From assembly GCF_025567385.1 (NCBI RefSeq), contig NZ_JAOQJU010000001.1, forward strand, positions 417,318-481,317: 64,000 nt of DNA, written 5' to 3'. The notes under the pieces were generated by a model. The model searched no databases and had not been told where the DNA came from. It saw only the letters and a list, made by a program, of their open reading frames with translations. Of the stretch, positions 1 through 8,126 are shown piece after piece. Source of the stretch: Claveliimonas acetigenes. GTDB lineage: Bacteria > Bacillota > Clostridia > Lachnospirales > Lachnospiraceae. Position numbers and translations under genes: made by a program. The stretch's first letter is position 1, and each line of letters opens with the position of its first letter.

Positions 1-1
1 T

Positions 2-748
2 AATTTCAGCTGTCCCGGATATCGTGTAGTGGAAGACCGGAAGATACGATGCCATAAGGTAGGCGGACACGGAGCGGAAACCTTTGTGCAGGGGGTTCAG
101 AACTCCTGTAATCCGGTATTTATTGATATTGGGCTGAGACTAGGGGCTGATAAATTCTGTGATTATTTTGAAAAATTCGGTTTGATGGGGATGACCGGAG
201 TAGACTTGCCCGGTGAGGCGTCTACCATTATGCATAAGCGAGAAAATATTGGATTGGTGGAACTTGCGACTATGACGTTCGGTCAGTCCTTTCAGGTTAC
301 TCCCATGCAGATGGCGGCGACGGTCAGTTCTTTGATTAATGGTGGAACCAGGGTTATCCCACATTTTGGAGTCCGGGTTCTTACGAAAGAAGGAGAAGAG
401 GTGGAGACATTGAGGTATGACAGCGGTGAGAGGATTCTTTCGGAAGATGTTTCTGAAACGATGCGAACAATTCTGGAAAGTGTTGTATCCGAAGGATCCG
501 GCAAAAACGGGGCGGTAGAAGGATACCGGATCGGTGGTAAGACTGCTACATCCCAGACACTTCCCAGAAGCGCTAACAAATACATTTCTTCTTTTATTGG
601 ATTCGCTCCGGCGGATGATCCTCAGGTTCTCGGAATGTGTATTATCTATAATCCCCAGGGAGTCTATTATGGAGGAACGATTGCGGCTCCGGTAATCGGT
701 AAAATTTTTGAAAATGTCCTTCCCTATCTTGGCATTGAAAAAGAGTAG
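2..748 (+). CDS. SpoVD/FtsI-type penicillin-binding protein, C-terminal part
   Basis: This is the C-terminal half of a class B penicillin-binding protein (peptidoglycan D,D-transpeptidase); the 5' end lies outside the window and the frame is open from base 2. The visible 248 residues carry the S-x-N motif inside NSCNPVF and the third motif as GGKTATSQ, followed by the conserved stretch YISSFIGFAPADDP. The usual KTG is KTA here; from family knowledge this occurs in SpoVD-like proteins, so I do not treat it as damage. The active-site serine (SxxK) is upstream of the window. It would act outside the membrane, crosslinking septal or spore-cortex peptidoglycan. The position directly before mraY fits spoVD or ftsI; the two cannot be separated without the N terminus and any PASTA domains. 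Confidence 0.9.
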   Translation, partial: NFSCPGYRVVEDRKIRCHKVGGHGAETFVQGVQNSCNPVFIDIGLRLGADKFCDYFEKFGLMGMTGVDLPGEASTIMHKRENIGLVELATMTFGQSFQVTPMQMAATVSSLINGGTRVIPHFGVRVLTKEGEEVETLRYDSGERILSEDVSETMRTILESVVSEGSGKNGAVEGYRIGGKTATSQTLPRSANKYISSFIGFAPADDPQVLGMCIIYNPQGVYYGGTIAAPVIGKIFENVLPYLGIEKE

Positions 749-812
749 GAAATGAAGTATACTATTGTAAGTCGAAAAAAGAGATTAACAAAAGAAGTAA
801 AGAGGTGTATAT

Positions 813-1769
813 ATGGATTACAAGGTGTTTATACCAGTATTGATTTCCTTTGCATTGAGTGTGATAATGGGGCCGCTGATTATCCCGGTGCTGCGTAAAT
901 TGAAAATGGGGCAGACAGAGCGGGAAGAAGGGGTGCAGTCACATTTAAAGAAGGCAGGAACGCCAACTATGGGCGGTGTCATCATTCTTCTCAGTGTTGT
1001 AATAACATCCGTGTTTTATATTAAGGATTATCCGAAGATTATTCCTATTTTATTTGTGACGCTGGGATTTGGATTGATTGGATTTTTGGATGATTATCTG
1101 AAGGTGGTTATGAAGCGCTCCGATGGATTGTTCCCCAAACAGAAGATGGCGCTTCAGATTCTGGTTACGGCGGTGTTTGCGTTCTATATTGTTCGTTTTA
1201 CGGATGTTCCGCTTACCATGTTGATTCCGTTTTCTGGAGGAAAATATCTGGATATTGGCTGGCTGGCGATTCCGCTTCTTTTTGTAGCAGTGATCGGCAC
1301 GGTAAACGGGGTCAATTTTACAGACGGTCTTGATGGTCTTGCCTCCAGTGTGACGGTTTTGGTAGCTACGTTCTTTACGGTAGTGGCAATCGGGACGAAG
1401 AGCGGGATAGAGCCGATTACCTGCGCAGTAGTAGGAGCTTTACTCGGCTTTCTGCTTTTTAATGTGTATCCGGCAAGCGTATTTATGGGAGATACAGGTT
1501 CACTGGCGCTGGGAGGATTTGTGGCATCCACGGCGTATATGCTTCAGATGCCGATATTTATTATGATTGTGGGCCTGGTTTATCTGGTAGAAGTATTAAG
1601 TGTTATGATTCAGGTAACATATTTTAAAAAGACCGGAGGCAAGCGGTTTTTTAAGATGGCGCCAATTCATCATCATTTTGAATTGTGCGGGTGGTCCGAA
1701 ACAAGAGTTGTGGCAGTATTTTCAATTATTACGACAATTCTCTGCCTGATTGCGTTGATGGCAATGTAG
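813..1769 (+). CDS. mraY: Phospho-N-acetylmuramoyl-pentapeptide transferase MraY
   Basis: MraY transfers phospho-MurNAc-pentapeptide from UDP to undecaprenyl phosphate, making lipid I in the cytoplasmic membrane. The 318-residue protein is a multi-pass membrane protein of normal family length. The N-terminal HLKKAGTPTMGG box, the FLDDYLK motif with paired aspartates, the NFTDGLDGLA motif and the C-terminal APIHHHFE histidine triad are all present. The ATG at 813 follows an AGAGGTG ribosome site. It sits between a SpoVD/FtsI-type PBP and murD, the usual order of the division and cell wall cluster. Confidence 0.98.
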   Translation: MDYKVFIPVLISFALSVIMGPLIIPVLRKLKMGQTEREEGVQSHLKKAGTPTMGGVIILLSVVITSVFYIKDYPKIIPILFVTLGFGLIGFLDDYLKVVMKRSDGLFPKQKMALQILVTAVFAFYIVRFTDVPLTMLIPFSGGKYLDIGWLAIPLLFVAVIGTVNGVNFTDGLDGLASSVTVLVATFFTVVAIGTKSGIEPITCAVVGALLGFLLFNVYPASVFMGDTGSLALGGFVASTAYMLQMPIFIMIVGLVYLVEVLSVMIQVTYFKKTGGKRFFKMAPIHHHFELCGWSETRVVAVFSIITTILCLIALMAM

Positions 1770-1800
1770 CAGAGCAGTGATTTTGTACGGGGAGGATATT

Positions 1801-3153
1801 ATGGAAGTAGCAGAAAAAAAGGTTCTGGTGTTTGGTTCCGGTATCAGTGGAATCGGGGCTGCGGGACTTTTGGAAGAACGTGGAGCGAAAGTTGTATTAT
1901 ATGACGGTAATGAGAAGCTTGACAGACAGGCAGTAAAAGATCAGCTTGGTACAGACAGCAAAACAGAGATTGTGCTGGGGGCTTTTCCGGAGGAATTGCT
2001 GGGTGTGCTGGATATGGTAATTATCAGTCCGGGTGTTCCCACAGATCTTCCGATTGTAAAGAAAATGCATGAGAAGAAGATTCCGGTGATTGGTGAGATT
2101 GAGCTTGCTTATCAGCTTGGAAAAGGCGAGGTGCTGGCAATTACAGGGACGAACGGAAAGACGACGACGACGGCGCTTTTGGGAGAGATTATGAAGAATG
2201 ACCGGGAAAGTGTTTTTGTGGTTGGAAATATTGGAAATCCTTATACGACGGTAGTTGATGATACCCGGGAAGATTCTGTTATCGTGGCTGAGATGAGCAG
2301 CTTTCAACTGGAAAGTACGGATGCCTTCCGCCCCAGAGTCTCTGCAATTCTGAATCTGACACCGGATCATCTGAACCGTCATCACACGATGGAAGCTTAT
2401 ATTCAGGCGAAGATGAATATTGCGAAGAACCAGACGCAGAACGATGTCTGTGTATTGAATTATGAAGATGAAGTTCTCAGAAAGTTTGGAGAAAAGATAG
2501 AGGCTCAGGTTCTGTATTTTAGCAGCAGGCGTAAGCTGGAAAAGGGAATTTATCTGGAAGATGGGAATATTATTTATAAAAACCCGGAAGAATGTCTGGT
2601 ATGTAATGTAAAGGAGCTGAAACTTCTGGGAATGCATAATTTTGAAAATGTCATGGCGGCGGTGGCGATGGCGGCTGCTTACGGTGTACCAATGGAGAAA
2701 ATACGAGAGAGCGTCAGGACGTTTGCAGGGGTGGAACACAGAATAGAATTTGTGGCAGAAAAAAATGGAGTTGCCTATTATAATGATTCCAAGGGCACGA
2801 ACCCGGATGCTGCCATCAGAGGAATCCAGGCAATGAACCGTCCGACTGTGCTGATTGGCGGAGGGTATGATAAGAATTCCGATTACAAAGAGTGGCTTAT
2901 GAGCTTTGACGGAAAGGTAAAAGAACTTGTCCTGATCGGTCAGACGAAGGAGAAGATCGCAGAAGAAGCAAGAGAGTGCGGATTGCATAATATTACGCTG
3001 GCGGACACTTTTGAAGAAGCAATGGATGTTTGTATCCGTACTGCTAAGCCGGGAGATGCTGTCCTTCTTTCACCGGCATGTGCAAGTTGGGGGATGTTTA
3101 AAAATTACGAAGAGCGGGGAGATAAATTTAAAGAAATTGTAAATTCCTTATAA
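1801..3153 (+). CDS. murD: UDP-N-acetylmuramoyl-L-alanine--D-glutamate ligase MurD
   Basis: MurD is the cytoplasmic ATP-dependent ligase that adds D-glutamate to UDP-MurNAc-L-Ala. The 450-residue protein has the N-terminal Rossmann-like UDP-binding segment (VLVFGSGISGIG), the Mur ligase P-loop GTNGKTTTT at residues 116-124, and a conserved C-terminal domain with HRIEFV and YNDSKGTNPDA. I place the start at ATG 1801 because GGGGAGG lies a few bases upstream. An in-frame GTG at 1777 would add eight unconserved residues and has no ribosome site. The gene follows mraY by 31 bases and precedes ftsW by 15, so it is cotranscribed with both. Confidence 0.98.
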   Translation: MEVAEKKVLVFGSGISGIGAAGLLEERGAKVVLYDGNEKLDRQAVKDQLGTDSKTEIVLGAFPEELLGVLDMVIISPGVPTDLPIVKKMHEKKIPVIGEIELAYQLGKGEVLAITGTNGKTTTTALLGEIMKNDRESVFVVGNIGNPYTTVVDDTREDSVIVAEMSSFQLESTDAFRPRVSAILNLTPDHLNRHHTMEAYIQAKMNIAKNQTQNDVCVLNYEDEVLRKFGEKIEAQVLYFSSRRKLEKGIYLEDGNIIYKNPEECLVCNVKELKLLGMHNFENVMAAVAMAAAYGVPMEKIRESVRTFAGVEHRIEFVAEKNGVAYYNDSKGTNPDAAIRGIQAMNRPTVLIGGGYDKNSDYKEWLMSFDGKVKELVLIGQTKEKIAEEARECGLHNITLADTFEEAMDVCIRTAKPGDAVLLSPACASWGMFKNYEERGDKFKEIVNSL

Positions 3154-3168
3154 GGAGAGGGCTTCAGG

Positions 3169-4251
3169 TTGCCGGATTCAAAAAAAAGAAAATATGATTA
3201 CACTTTGCTGGCTGCATTATTCCTGCTTATCATTACGGGACTAGTGATTCTTTACAGTACAAGTGCCTACAACGGAGAAGTGAAATTTCAGGATTCTTTT
3301 TATTATTTGAAAAAGCAGGTTTTTGCCACAAGTCTTGGGATTGCGGCGATGTTTTTTATGGCAAATACAGATTATCATATCTGGCGGCACCTTGCTGTGT
3401 TGGGATATATTACGGCAATTCTTCTGTCAGTAGCCGTTATATTTGTAGGAGATGAATACAATGGGTCCAAAAGATGGCTGTCTTTAGGACCTCTTTCTTT
3501 TCAGCCGTCAGAGTTTGCCAAAGTGGCGATTATTTTGTTTCTTGCACATATTGTAACGAAGAATGTAAAACAGATGGGAAATATGAAGACGCTTTTGAAA
3601 GTTATGATTTCCATCCTGCCGATTGTAGGGCTGGTAGGAGCCAGTAATCTGAGCACGGCAATCATTATTCTTGGGATTGGAGTTGTTTTGGTATTTGTTG
3701 CCAGCCCGAAGTATGGGCAATTCCTTTGGATGGGAACGCTGGGAGCAGGATTTATGGCAATTTTCCTGGCACTTGAAAGTTATCGGCTTGAGCGTATTGC
3801 TATTTGGAGAAATCCGGAAGCATATGAGAAAGGGTACCAGACGCTGCAGGGACTTTATGCAATAGGCTCCGGCGGCTTGTTCGGGCGGGGACTCGGGGAA
3901 AGTGTTCAGAAACTGGGATTTGTGCCGGAAGCTCAAAATGATATGATTTTTTCGATTGTTTGTGAGGAATTGGGGCTTTTTGGGGCGGGATTCATATTGA
4001 TCCTGTTTTTGATACTTATCTGGCGCTTTTTTGTGATTGCGACGCAGGCGCAGGATCTTTTTGGAGCGCTGATTGCGTCAGGAGCAATGGCGCATATGAT
4101 GATACAGGTGATTTTAAATATTGCAGTTGTTACCAATACCATACCGAATACGGGGATTACGCTGCCGTTTATCAGTTACGGCGGAACTTCGGTCGTATTT
4201 CTTTTATTGGAAATGGGGCTTGTGTTGAGTGTGTCTTCTCTGGTAAAATAG
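3169..4251 (+). CDS. FtsW/SpoVE-type peptidoglycan glycosyltransferase
   Basis: This SEDS-family polytopic membrane protein (360 residues) polymerises lipid II into glycan strands together with a class B PBP. Recognisable motifs are GSKRWLSLGPLSFQPSEFAK, VPEAQNDMIFS and the C-terminal GITLPFISYGGTS loop. The start is a TTG at 3169 behind AAGGAGAGG; no ATG is nearby. The cluster position (murD, this gene, divIB, ftsZ) matches spoVE of B. subtilis, and the SpoVD-like PBP upstream would be its natural partner. With one copy visible, a division (FtsW) and a sporulation (SpoVE) role cannot be told apart. Confidence 0.95.
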   Translation: MPDSKKRKYDYTLLAALFLLIITGLVILYSTSAYNGEVKFQDSFYYLKKQVFATSLGIAAMFFMANTDYHIWRHLAVLGYITAILLSVAVIFVGDEYNGSKRWLSLGPLSFQPSEFAKVAIILFLAHIVTKNVKQMGNMKTLLKVMISILPIVGLVGASNLSTAIIILGIGVVLVFVASPKYGQFLWMGTLGAGFMAIFLALESYRLERIAIWRNPEAYEKGYQTLQGLYAIGSGGLFGRGLGESVQKLGFVPEAQNDMIFSIVCEELGLFGAGFILILFLILIWRFFVIATQAQDLFGALIASGAMAHMMIQVILNIAVVTNTIPNTGITLPFISYGGTSVVFLLLEMGLVLSVSSLVK

Positions 4252-4278
4252 CAGATGTGGAAAAAGAGGAGGAGTGAT

Positions 4279-5025
4279 ATGATTCGGAAGAGAAAGAAGA
4301 GTTACAAGTTATATGCGTTGACTGTTATTGTGCTTGGTATTGCAATTATTGTGATGTCAGTATTCCTACTCTTTTATGTACAGAAGATAGAAGTAACGGG
4401 AAATGAATATACGGATAGCCAGGAGATTGTGGAATTAGTAAAAGAAGATAGATACACTTTTAATTCACTGTATGTTTTGTGGAAATACCGTTTTTCAGAT
4501 TATGAGAAACCGGGCAGTGTTGTTAGCATGAAAGCAAGCCTTAAGAATCCATGGACGGTGAAAATCCGTGTCGGGGAAAAAGAAATCATTGGCTATGTGT
4601 ATGACGAAGGAAGTTATGTATATTTTGATAAAGAGGGCACGGTGGTTCTGAAGGAAACGAAGATTCTGGAAGGCGTTCCCTGTATTGAGGGGATTTCTGC
4701 CGCCGGCACGGAATTGTATGCGACGATTCCTAACATAGATGAAGATCTTTTTGAGGCGATTCTGGATACGACGACCCAGTTAAAGCAGTTTGAATTGGCG
4801 CCGGACAGAATTGTCTGCGGAGACAGTGGTATTTATTTGGTTTTTCAGGATGTATGCGTAGCGCTGGGAGATAAGGTTACATTGGAGAAAATGGCGCAGA
4901 TACCGCCGATTCTTTCTAAGCTTCAAGGCCAGACAGGGACGCTCCGACTGGAGCATTACGAAGATGAAAGTAATACGATTACTTTTGATTCTGGTGAATT
5001 GCCGGAAGAAGTGCAGGAAAAATAG
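4279..5025 (+). CDS. divIB: Cell division protein DivIB/FtsQ
   Basis: This is a 248-residue bitopic division protein: a basic cytoplasmic N terminus (RKRKKSYK), one membrane segment at about residues 11-35, then a POTRA-like domain starting at VQKIEVTGNEY and a FtsQ/DivIB beta domain. Family members stabilise the divisome complex with FtsL and DivIC. I choose ATG 4279, which has GAGGAGG about 6 bases upstream; an earlier in-frame ATG at 4255 lacks a ribosome site. It follows ftsW by 27 bases. The sequence is less conserved than its neighbours, so the call rests on topology, POTRA-like sequence and cluster position. Confidence 0.9.
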   Translation: MIRKRKKSYKLYALTVIVLGIAIIVMSVFLLFYVQKIEVTGNEYTDSQEIVELVKEDRYTFNSLYVLWKYRFSDYEKPGSVVSMKASLKNPWTVKIRVGEKEIIGYVYDEGSYVYFDKEGTVVLKETKILEGVPCIEGISAAGTELYATIPNIDEDLFEAILDTTTQLKQFELAPDRIVCGDSGIYLVFQDVCVALGDKVTLEKMAQIPPILSKLQGQTGTLRLEHYEDESNTITFDSGELPEEVQEK

Positions 5026-5056
5026 GCGAAAATCAGGAAAAATAGGTAAAATTCTA

Positions 5057-5085
5057 TTGATATTTTGATTAAAAACCTATATTAT
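5057..5085 (+). promoter_or_regulatory. Sigma-A-type promoter for ftsZ
   Basis: TTGATA at 5057-5062 and TATTAT at 5080-5085 are separated by 17 bases in an AT-rich gap between divIB and ftsZ. This would let ftsZ be expressed apart from the upstream cell wall genes. Confidence 0.6.
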
Positions 5086-5161
5086 ATAACTTAGGTGGCA
5101 GAGATTTTGCTTACGGGATGTATAATATTTTATTAAGGATGGAACGAAGGAGGAGAAACCC

Positions 5162-6370
5162 TTGTTAGAAATTAAAACAAACGAATCAGAAGCAGCAGCT
5201 AAGATAATTGTTATTGGAGTAGGCGGAGGCGGTAACAATGCTGTCAACCGTATGATTGATGAGCAGATAGCCGGCGTTGAATTTATTGCGATTAATACAG
5301 ATAAACAGGCACTTCAGTTATGTAAGGCTCCTACACTTATGCAGATTGGGGACAAGCTTACCAAAGGACTGGGTGCGGGAGCGAAACCAGAGATTGGTGA
5401 GAAAGCGGCAGAAGAAAGCTCAGAAGAGATTTCAGCAGCATTGAAGGGCGCAGACATGGTATTCGTAACTTGCGGTATGGGAGGCGGAACCGGAACGGGG
5501 GCAACTCCTGTGGTAGCAAAGATTGCGAAGGAGCAGGGCGCTTTGACTGTAGGTGTTGTGACGAAGCCTTTCCATTTTGAGTCTAAGACAAGAATGAATA
5601 ATGCTCTCTCAGGAATTGAGAAGTTAAAAGAAAGTGTTGATACACTGATTGTAATTCCGAATGATAAGCTTTTGGAAGTTGTAGACAGAAGGACTACGAT
5701 GCCGGAGGCGTTGAAGAAGGCTGATGAAGTATTGCAGCAAGGTATTCAGGGAATCACGGATCTGATTAATGTTCCGGCTCTGATTAACCTTGACTTTGCG
5801 GATGTCCAGACCGTTATGACGGATAAGGGTATTGCTCATATTGGTATCGGCGAAGGCCGCGGTGACGACAAGGCTCTTGAGGCAGTAAAACAGGCTGTTG
5901 CGAGTCCGCTTCTTGAGACGACGATTGCAGGAGCTTCTCATGTAATCATCAATGTATCCGGTGACATTACACTTATGGATGCCTCTGACGCGGCAGAATA
6001 TGTACAGGATCTTGCAGGTGAGGATGCGAATATTATTTTTGGTGCGATGTATGACGATTCCAGAACGGATGAGGCAACGATTACCGTTATTGCGACAGGA
6101 TTACATAATGTCGGCGGTACAACCTCTAAGCTGAAATCCAGACTGGAAAGCAATCAGCGGTCTAATATGGTTCCGCCCGCATCAGGATATGATAGAAACG
6201 CACATGCGTCGAAGGTAGATTTTGGCGCTGCGCCTACATCAGCAGGAGGGACAACTTCCGCTCCGAGAAGAACGGTGGGAGGAACGATGCCTACTTTAGA
6301 GACGCCGAAGACACCAACCAGTAAGGTGAAGGAGCAGTCTATCAAGATTCCGGATTTCTTTAAAAGATAA
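5162..6370 (+). CDS. ftsZ: Cell division GTPase FtsZ
   Basis: FtsZ is the tubulin-like GTPase that assembles the cytokinetic Z ring under the membrane. The 402-residue protein has the N-terminal GVGGGGNNAVNRM nucleotide-binding loop, the tubulin signature GGGTGTG at residues 107-113, the T7-loop region NLDFADVQTVM, a variable Ser/Thr/Pro-rich linker from about residue 325, and the C-terminal tail IKIPDFFKR that binds membrane tethers. The start is TTG 5162 behind AAGGAGGAG. No ftsA lies beside it, although the conserved tail implies that a tether exists. A stem-loop terminator follows directly. Confidence 0.99.
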   Translation: MLEIKTNESEAAAKIIVIGVGGGGNNAVNRMIDEQIAGVEFIAINTDKQALQLCKAPTLMQIGDKLTKGLGAGAKPEIGEKAAEESSEEISAALKGADMVFVTCGMGGGTGTGATPVVAKIAKEQGALTVGVVTKPFHFESKTRMNNALSGIEKLKESVDTLIVIPNDKLLEVVDRRTTMPEALKKADEVLQQGIQGITDLINVPALINLDFADVQTVMTDKGIAHIGIGEGRGDDKALEAVKQAVASPLLETTIAGASHVIINVSGDITLMDASDAAEYVQDLAGEDANIIFGAMYDDSRTDEATITVIATGLHNVGGTTSKLKSRLESNQRSNMVPPASGYDRNAHASKVDFGAAPTSAGGTTSAPRRTVGGTMPTLETPKTPTSKVKEQSIKIPDFFKR

Positions 6371-6383
6371 TAAATATGTTTAC

Positions 6384-6421
6384 AAAAAGCAGTTTGAACG
6401 TAAGTTCAGGCTGCTTTTTTT
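6384..6421 (+). terminator. Intrinsic terminator after ftsZ
   Basis: The arms AGCAG-GAAC and GTTC-CTGCT form an interrupted stem followed by seven T residues. Its T tract runs straight into the 0A-box-like TGTCGAA at 6421-6427, so the end of ftsZ and the control region of spoIIGA are packed together. Confidence 0.75.
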
Positions 6422-6486
6422 GTCGAAGAAAACTTTTGTCCATCTACCAGTATCTGACAAATTCTTCAGAGATCTATTCGTATAAT
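6421..6486 (+). promoter_or_regulatory. Spo0A-type spoIIG promoter region
   Basis: A perfect 0A box TGTCGAA lies at 6421-6427 and a weaker one (TTGTCCA) at about 6436-6442. A -35-like CTGACA at 6454-6459 and a consensus TATAAT at 6481-6486 are 21 bases apart, well above the normal 17. In B. subtilis the spoIIG promoter is a sigma-A promoter with an overlong spacer that only works when phosphorylated Spo0A binds 0A boxes near -35. The same layout is visible here; that Spo0A controls it is inference. Confidence 0.65.
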
Positions 6487-6543
6487 TAATCATGCTTAAG
6501 TACCAAATCGATTTAGTATCATAAGAGAAGGAGAAGGTGGAAC

Positions 6544-7323
6544 GTGTATTATGAATTGTACATAGACGTATTGTTTTTAGTAAACTTTATGATGGATTAT
6601 ATACTGCTTTTGATTACACGCAGGCTTATCAAAGCGGATGCTTCGTATGGCCGTGTCTGTCTGGGCGCGCTTGCAGGATCTATATTGACCTGTGTGATAG
6701 TAGTAATACCTGTCCCGTATACGTTTATAAAATTCATTTTGTTCCATACAGTTGTAAATGTTGTGTTAATTAAAACGGGGCTCGGGATCAAGTGGGGGCG
6801 GATTTTTGTAAAAGCGCTGATTACCCTTTATATTAGTGGGTTCCTGGTAGGCGGCATCTTTTCCTGTCTTGATCAGTATGTGAAAACAGGCAGTCTTTTT
6901 TTTGCCTTGGCAGTGGCAAGCTATTATATTGCTTCTGCTGTGCTGGCATTTTTGATGTCGCTGCTGCATTTTGGAAAATATTTCTGCAGGGTTGAATTGT
7001 ATCTGGGTGAAAAATCCTGTACGGTCAGAGCGCTTTTGGATACCGGTAACCGGTTGAATGATACCTTTACAGGCAAAGCGGTCAGCATCGTTGACAGGAA
7101 AACCGCGGAGGATTTATTTGACGGAAAGATTCCGGAAAGCATCCGGTATATCCCTTACCATTCAATTGGCAGGAACAGAGGGGTGATTCCGGTTGTGACA
7201 CTGGATAAAATGTGTATCTGCGGCGAAGAAGAAGAGTGGATAGAACTTCCGGTTATCGGAATCAGCGATGGAGAAATATCCCTGGGAAAAGAATATGATA
7301 TGATACTGAACCCTGAAGTATAG
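6544..7323 (+). CDS. spoIIGA: Sporulation sigma-E processing peptidase SpoIIGA
   Basis: SpoIIGA is the membrane aspartic protease that removes the pro-sequence of sigma-E in the mother cell once signalled from the forespore. The 259-residue protein begins with about five membrane segments (residues 1-150: LFLVNFMMDYILLL and following). A soluble protease domain follows, with the active-site motif ALLDTGNRLNDTFTG and the later IPYHSIG. The start is GTG 6544 behind GAGAAGGTGG. It lies 14 bases upstream of sigE, its substrate gene, the arrangement universal in spore formers. It is somewhat shorter than the Bacillus protein. Confidence 0.95.
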   Translation: MYYELYIDVLFLVNFMMDYILLLITRRLIKADASYGRVCLGALAGSILTCVIVVIPVPYTFIKFILFHTVVNVVLIKTGLGIKWGRIFVKALITLYISGFLVGGIFSCLDQYVKTGSLFFALAVASYYIASAVLAFLMSLLHFGKYFCRVELYLGEKSCTVRALLDTGNRLNDTFTGKAVSIVDRKTAEDLFDGKIPESIRYIPYHSIGRNRGVIPVVTLDKMCICGEEEEWIELPVIGISDGEISLGKEYDMILNPEV

Positions 7324-7337
7324 AGGAGGAATGGAAC

Positions 7338-8078
7338 ATGATGATTAAAATAGCAGTACCGAATCAATTTAAACTAAAAGTTATCCCGGATTTTCGTACA
7401 TTGCTATTACCTGATAAGAGAGATATACATTATATAGGTGGGTCGGATATCCTCCCTGCCCCCCTGGAAATGGATGATGAAGCGAGGACAATCCGTAAGC
7501 TGGGTACAGAAGAAGATAAGACTGCTAAGAAGAGGCTGATTGAACATAATCTCCGTCTGGTGGTGTATATAGCCAAAAAATTTGATAATACGGGCGTCGG
7601 AGTGGAGGATTTAATTTCTATAGGAACGATTGGGTTAATCAAAGCAATTAATACATTTAATCCGGAAAAGAAAATTAAACTCGCAACTTATGCGTCGAGG
7701 TGTATAGAGAATGAGATTTTAATGTATTTGAGGCGTAATAATAAAACAAAGCTGGAGGTTTCTATCGATGAACCGCTGAATGTGGATTGGGATGGCAATG
7801 AACTTCTTTTGTCGGATATTCTGGGGACAGAGGAGGATACTATTTATAAAGATCTGGAAAATGAAGCGGAGCGAAAGCTTTTGATAAAGGCACTCAGCCA
7901 TCTTTCAGGAAGGGAACAGATGATTATTAAGATGCGTTTTGGTATAGGTATGCCGGACGGAGAAGAAAAAACACAGAAGGAAGTGGCAGATATTCTGGGG
8001 ATTTCCCAGTCTTACATATCCAGGCTTGAGAAGAAAATTATGCAGCGTCTGCGGAGAGAAATGGTGAAATATTCATAG
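7338..8078 (+). CDS. sigE: RNA polymerase sporulation sigma factor sigma-E
   Basis: This early mother-cell sigma factor (246 residues) directs engulfment and cortex gene expression. Residues 1-31 form a basic, amphipathic pro-sequence ending just before HYIGGSDILPAPL, the region where SpoIIGA cuts in B. subtilis. Region 2 follows (LRLVVYIAKKF, DLISIGTIGLIKA, ATYASRCIENEILMYLR), then region 4 with the helix-turn-helix TQKEVADILGISQSYISRLE. The start is ATG 7338 behind GAGGAGGA. It is translated from the spoIIGA transcript. The usual next gene, sigG, is found only about 5.8 kb further on. Confidence 0.97.
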   Translation: MMIKIAVPNQFKLKVIPDFRTLLLPDKRDIHYIGGSDILPAPLEMDDEARTIRKLGTEEDKTAKKRLIEHNLRLVVYIAKKFDNTGVGVEDLISIGTIGLIKAINTFNPEKKIKLATYASRCIENEILMYLRRNNKTKLEVSIDEPLNVDWDGNELLLSDILGTEEDTIYKDLENEAERKLLIKALSHLSGREQMIIKMRFGIGMPDGEEKTQKEVADILGISQSYISRLEKKIMQRLRREMVKYS

Positions 8079-8126
8079 TCACATAATGAAAAAGGTGGTA
8101 CAATAAAAGAAAAAGGGGTTGGGTGT

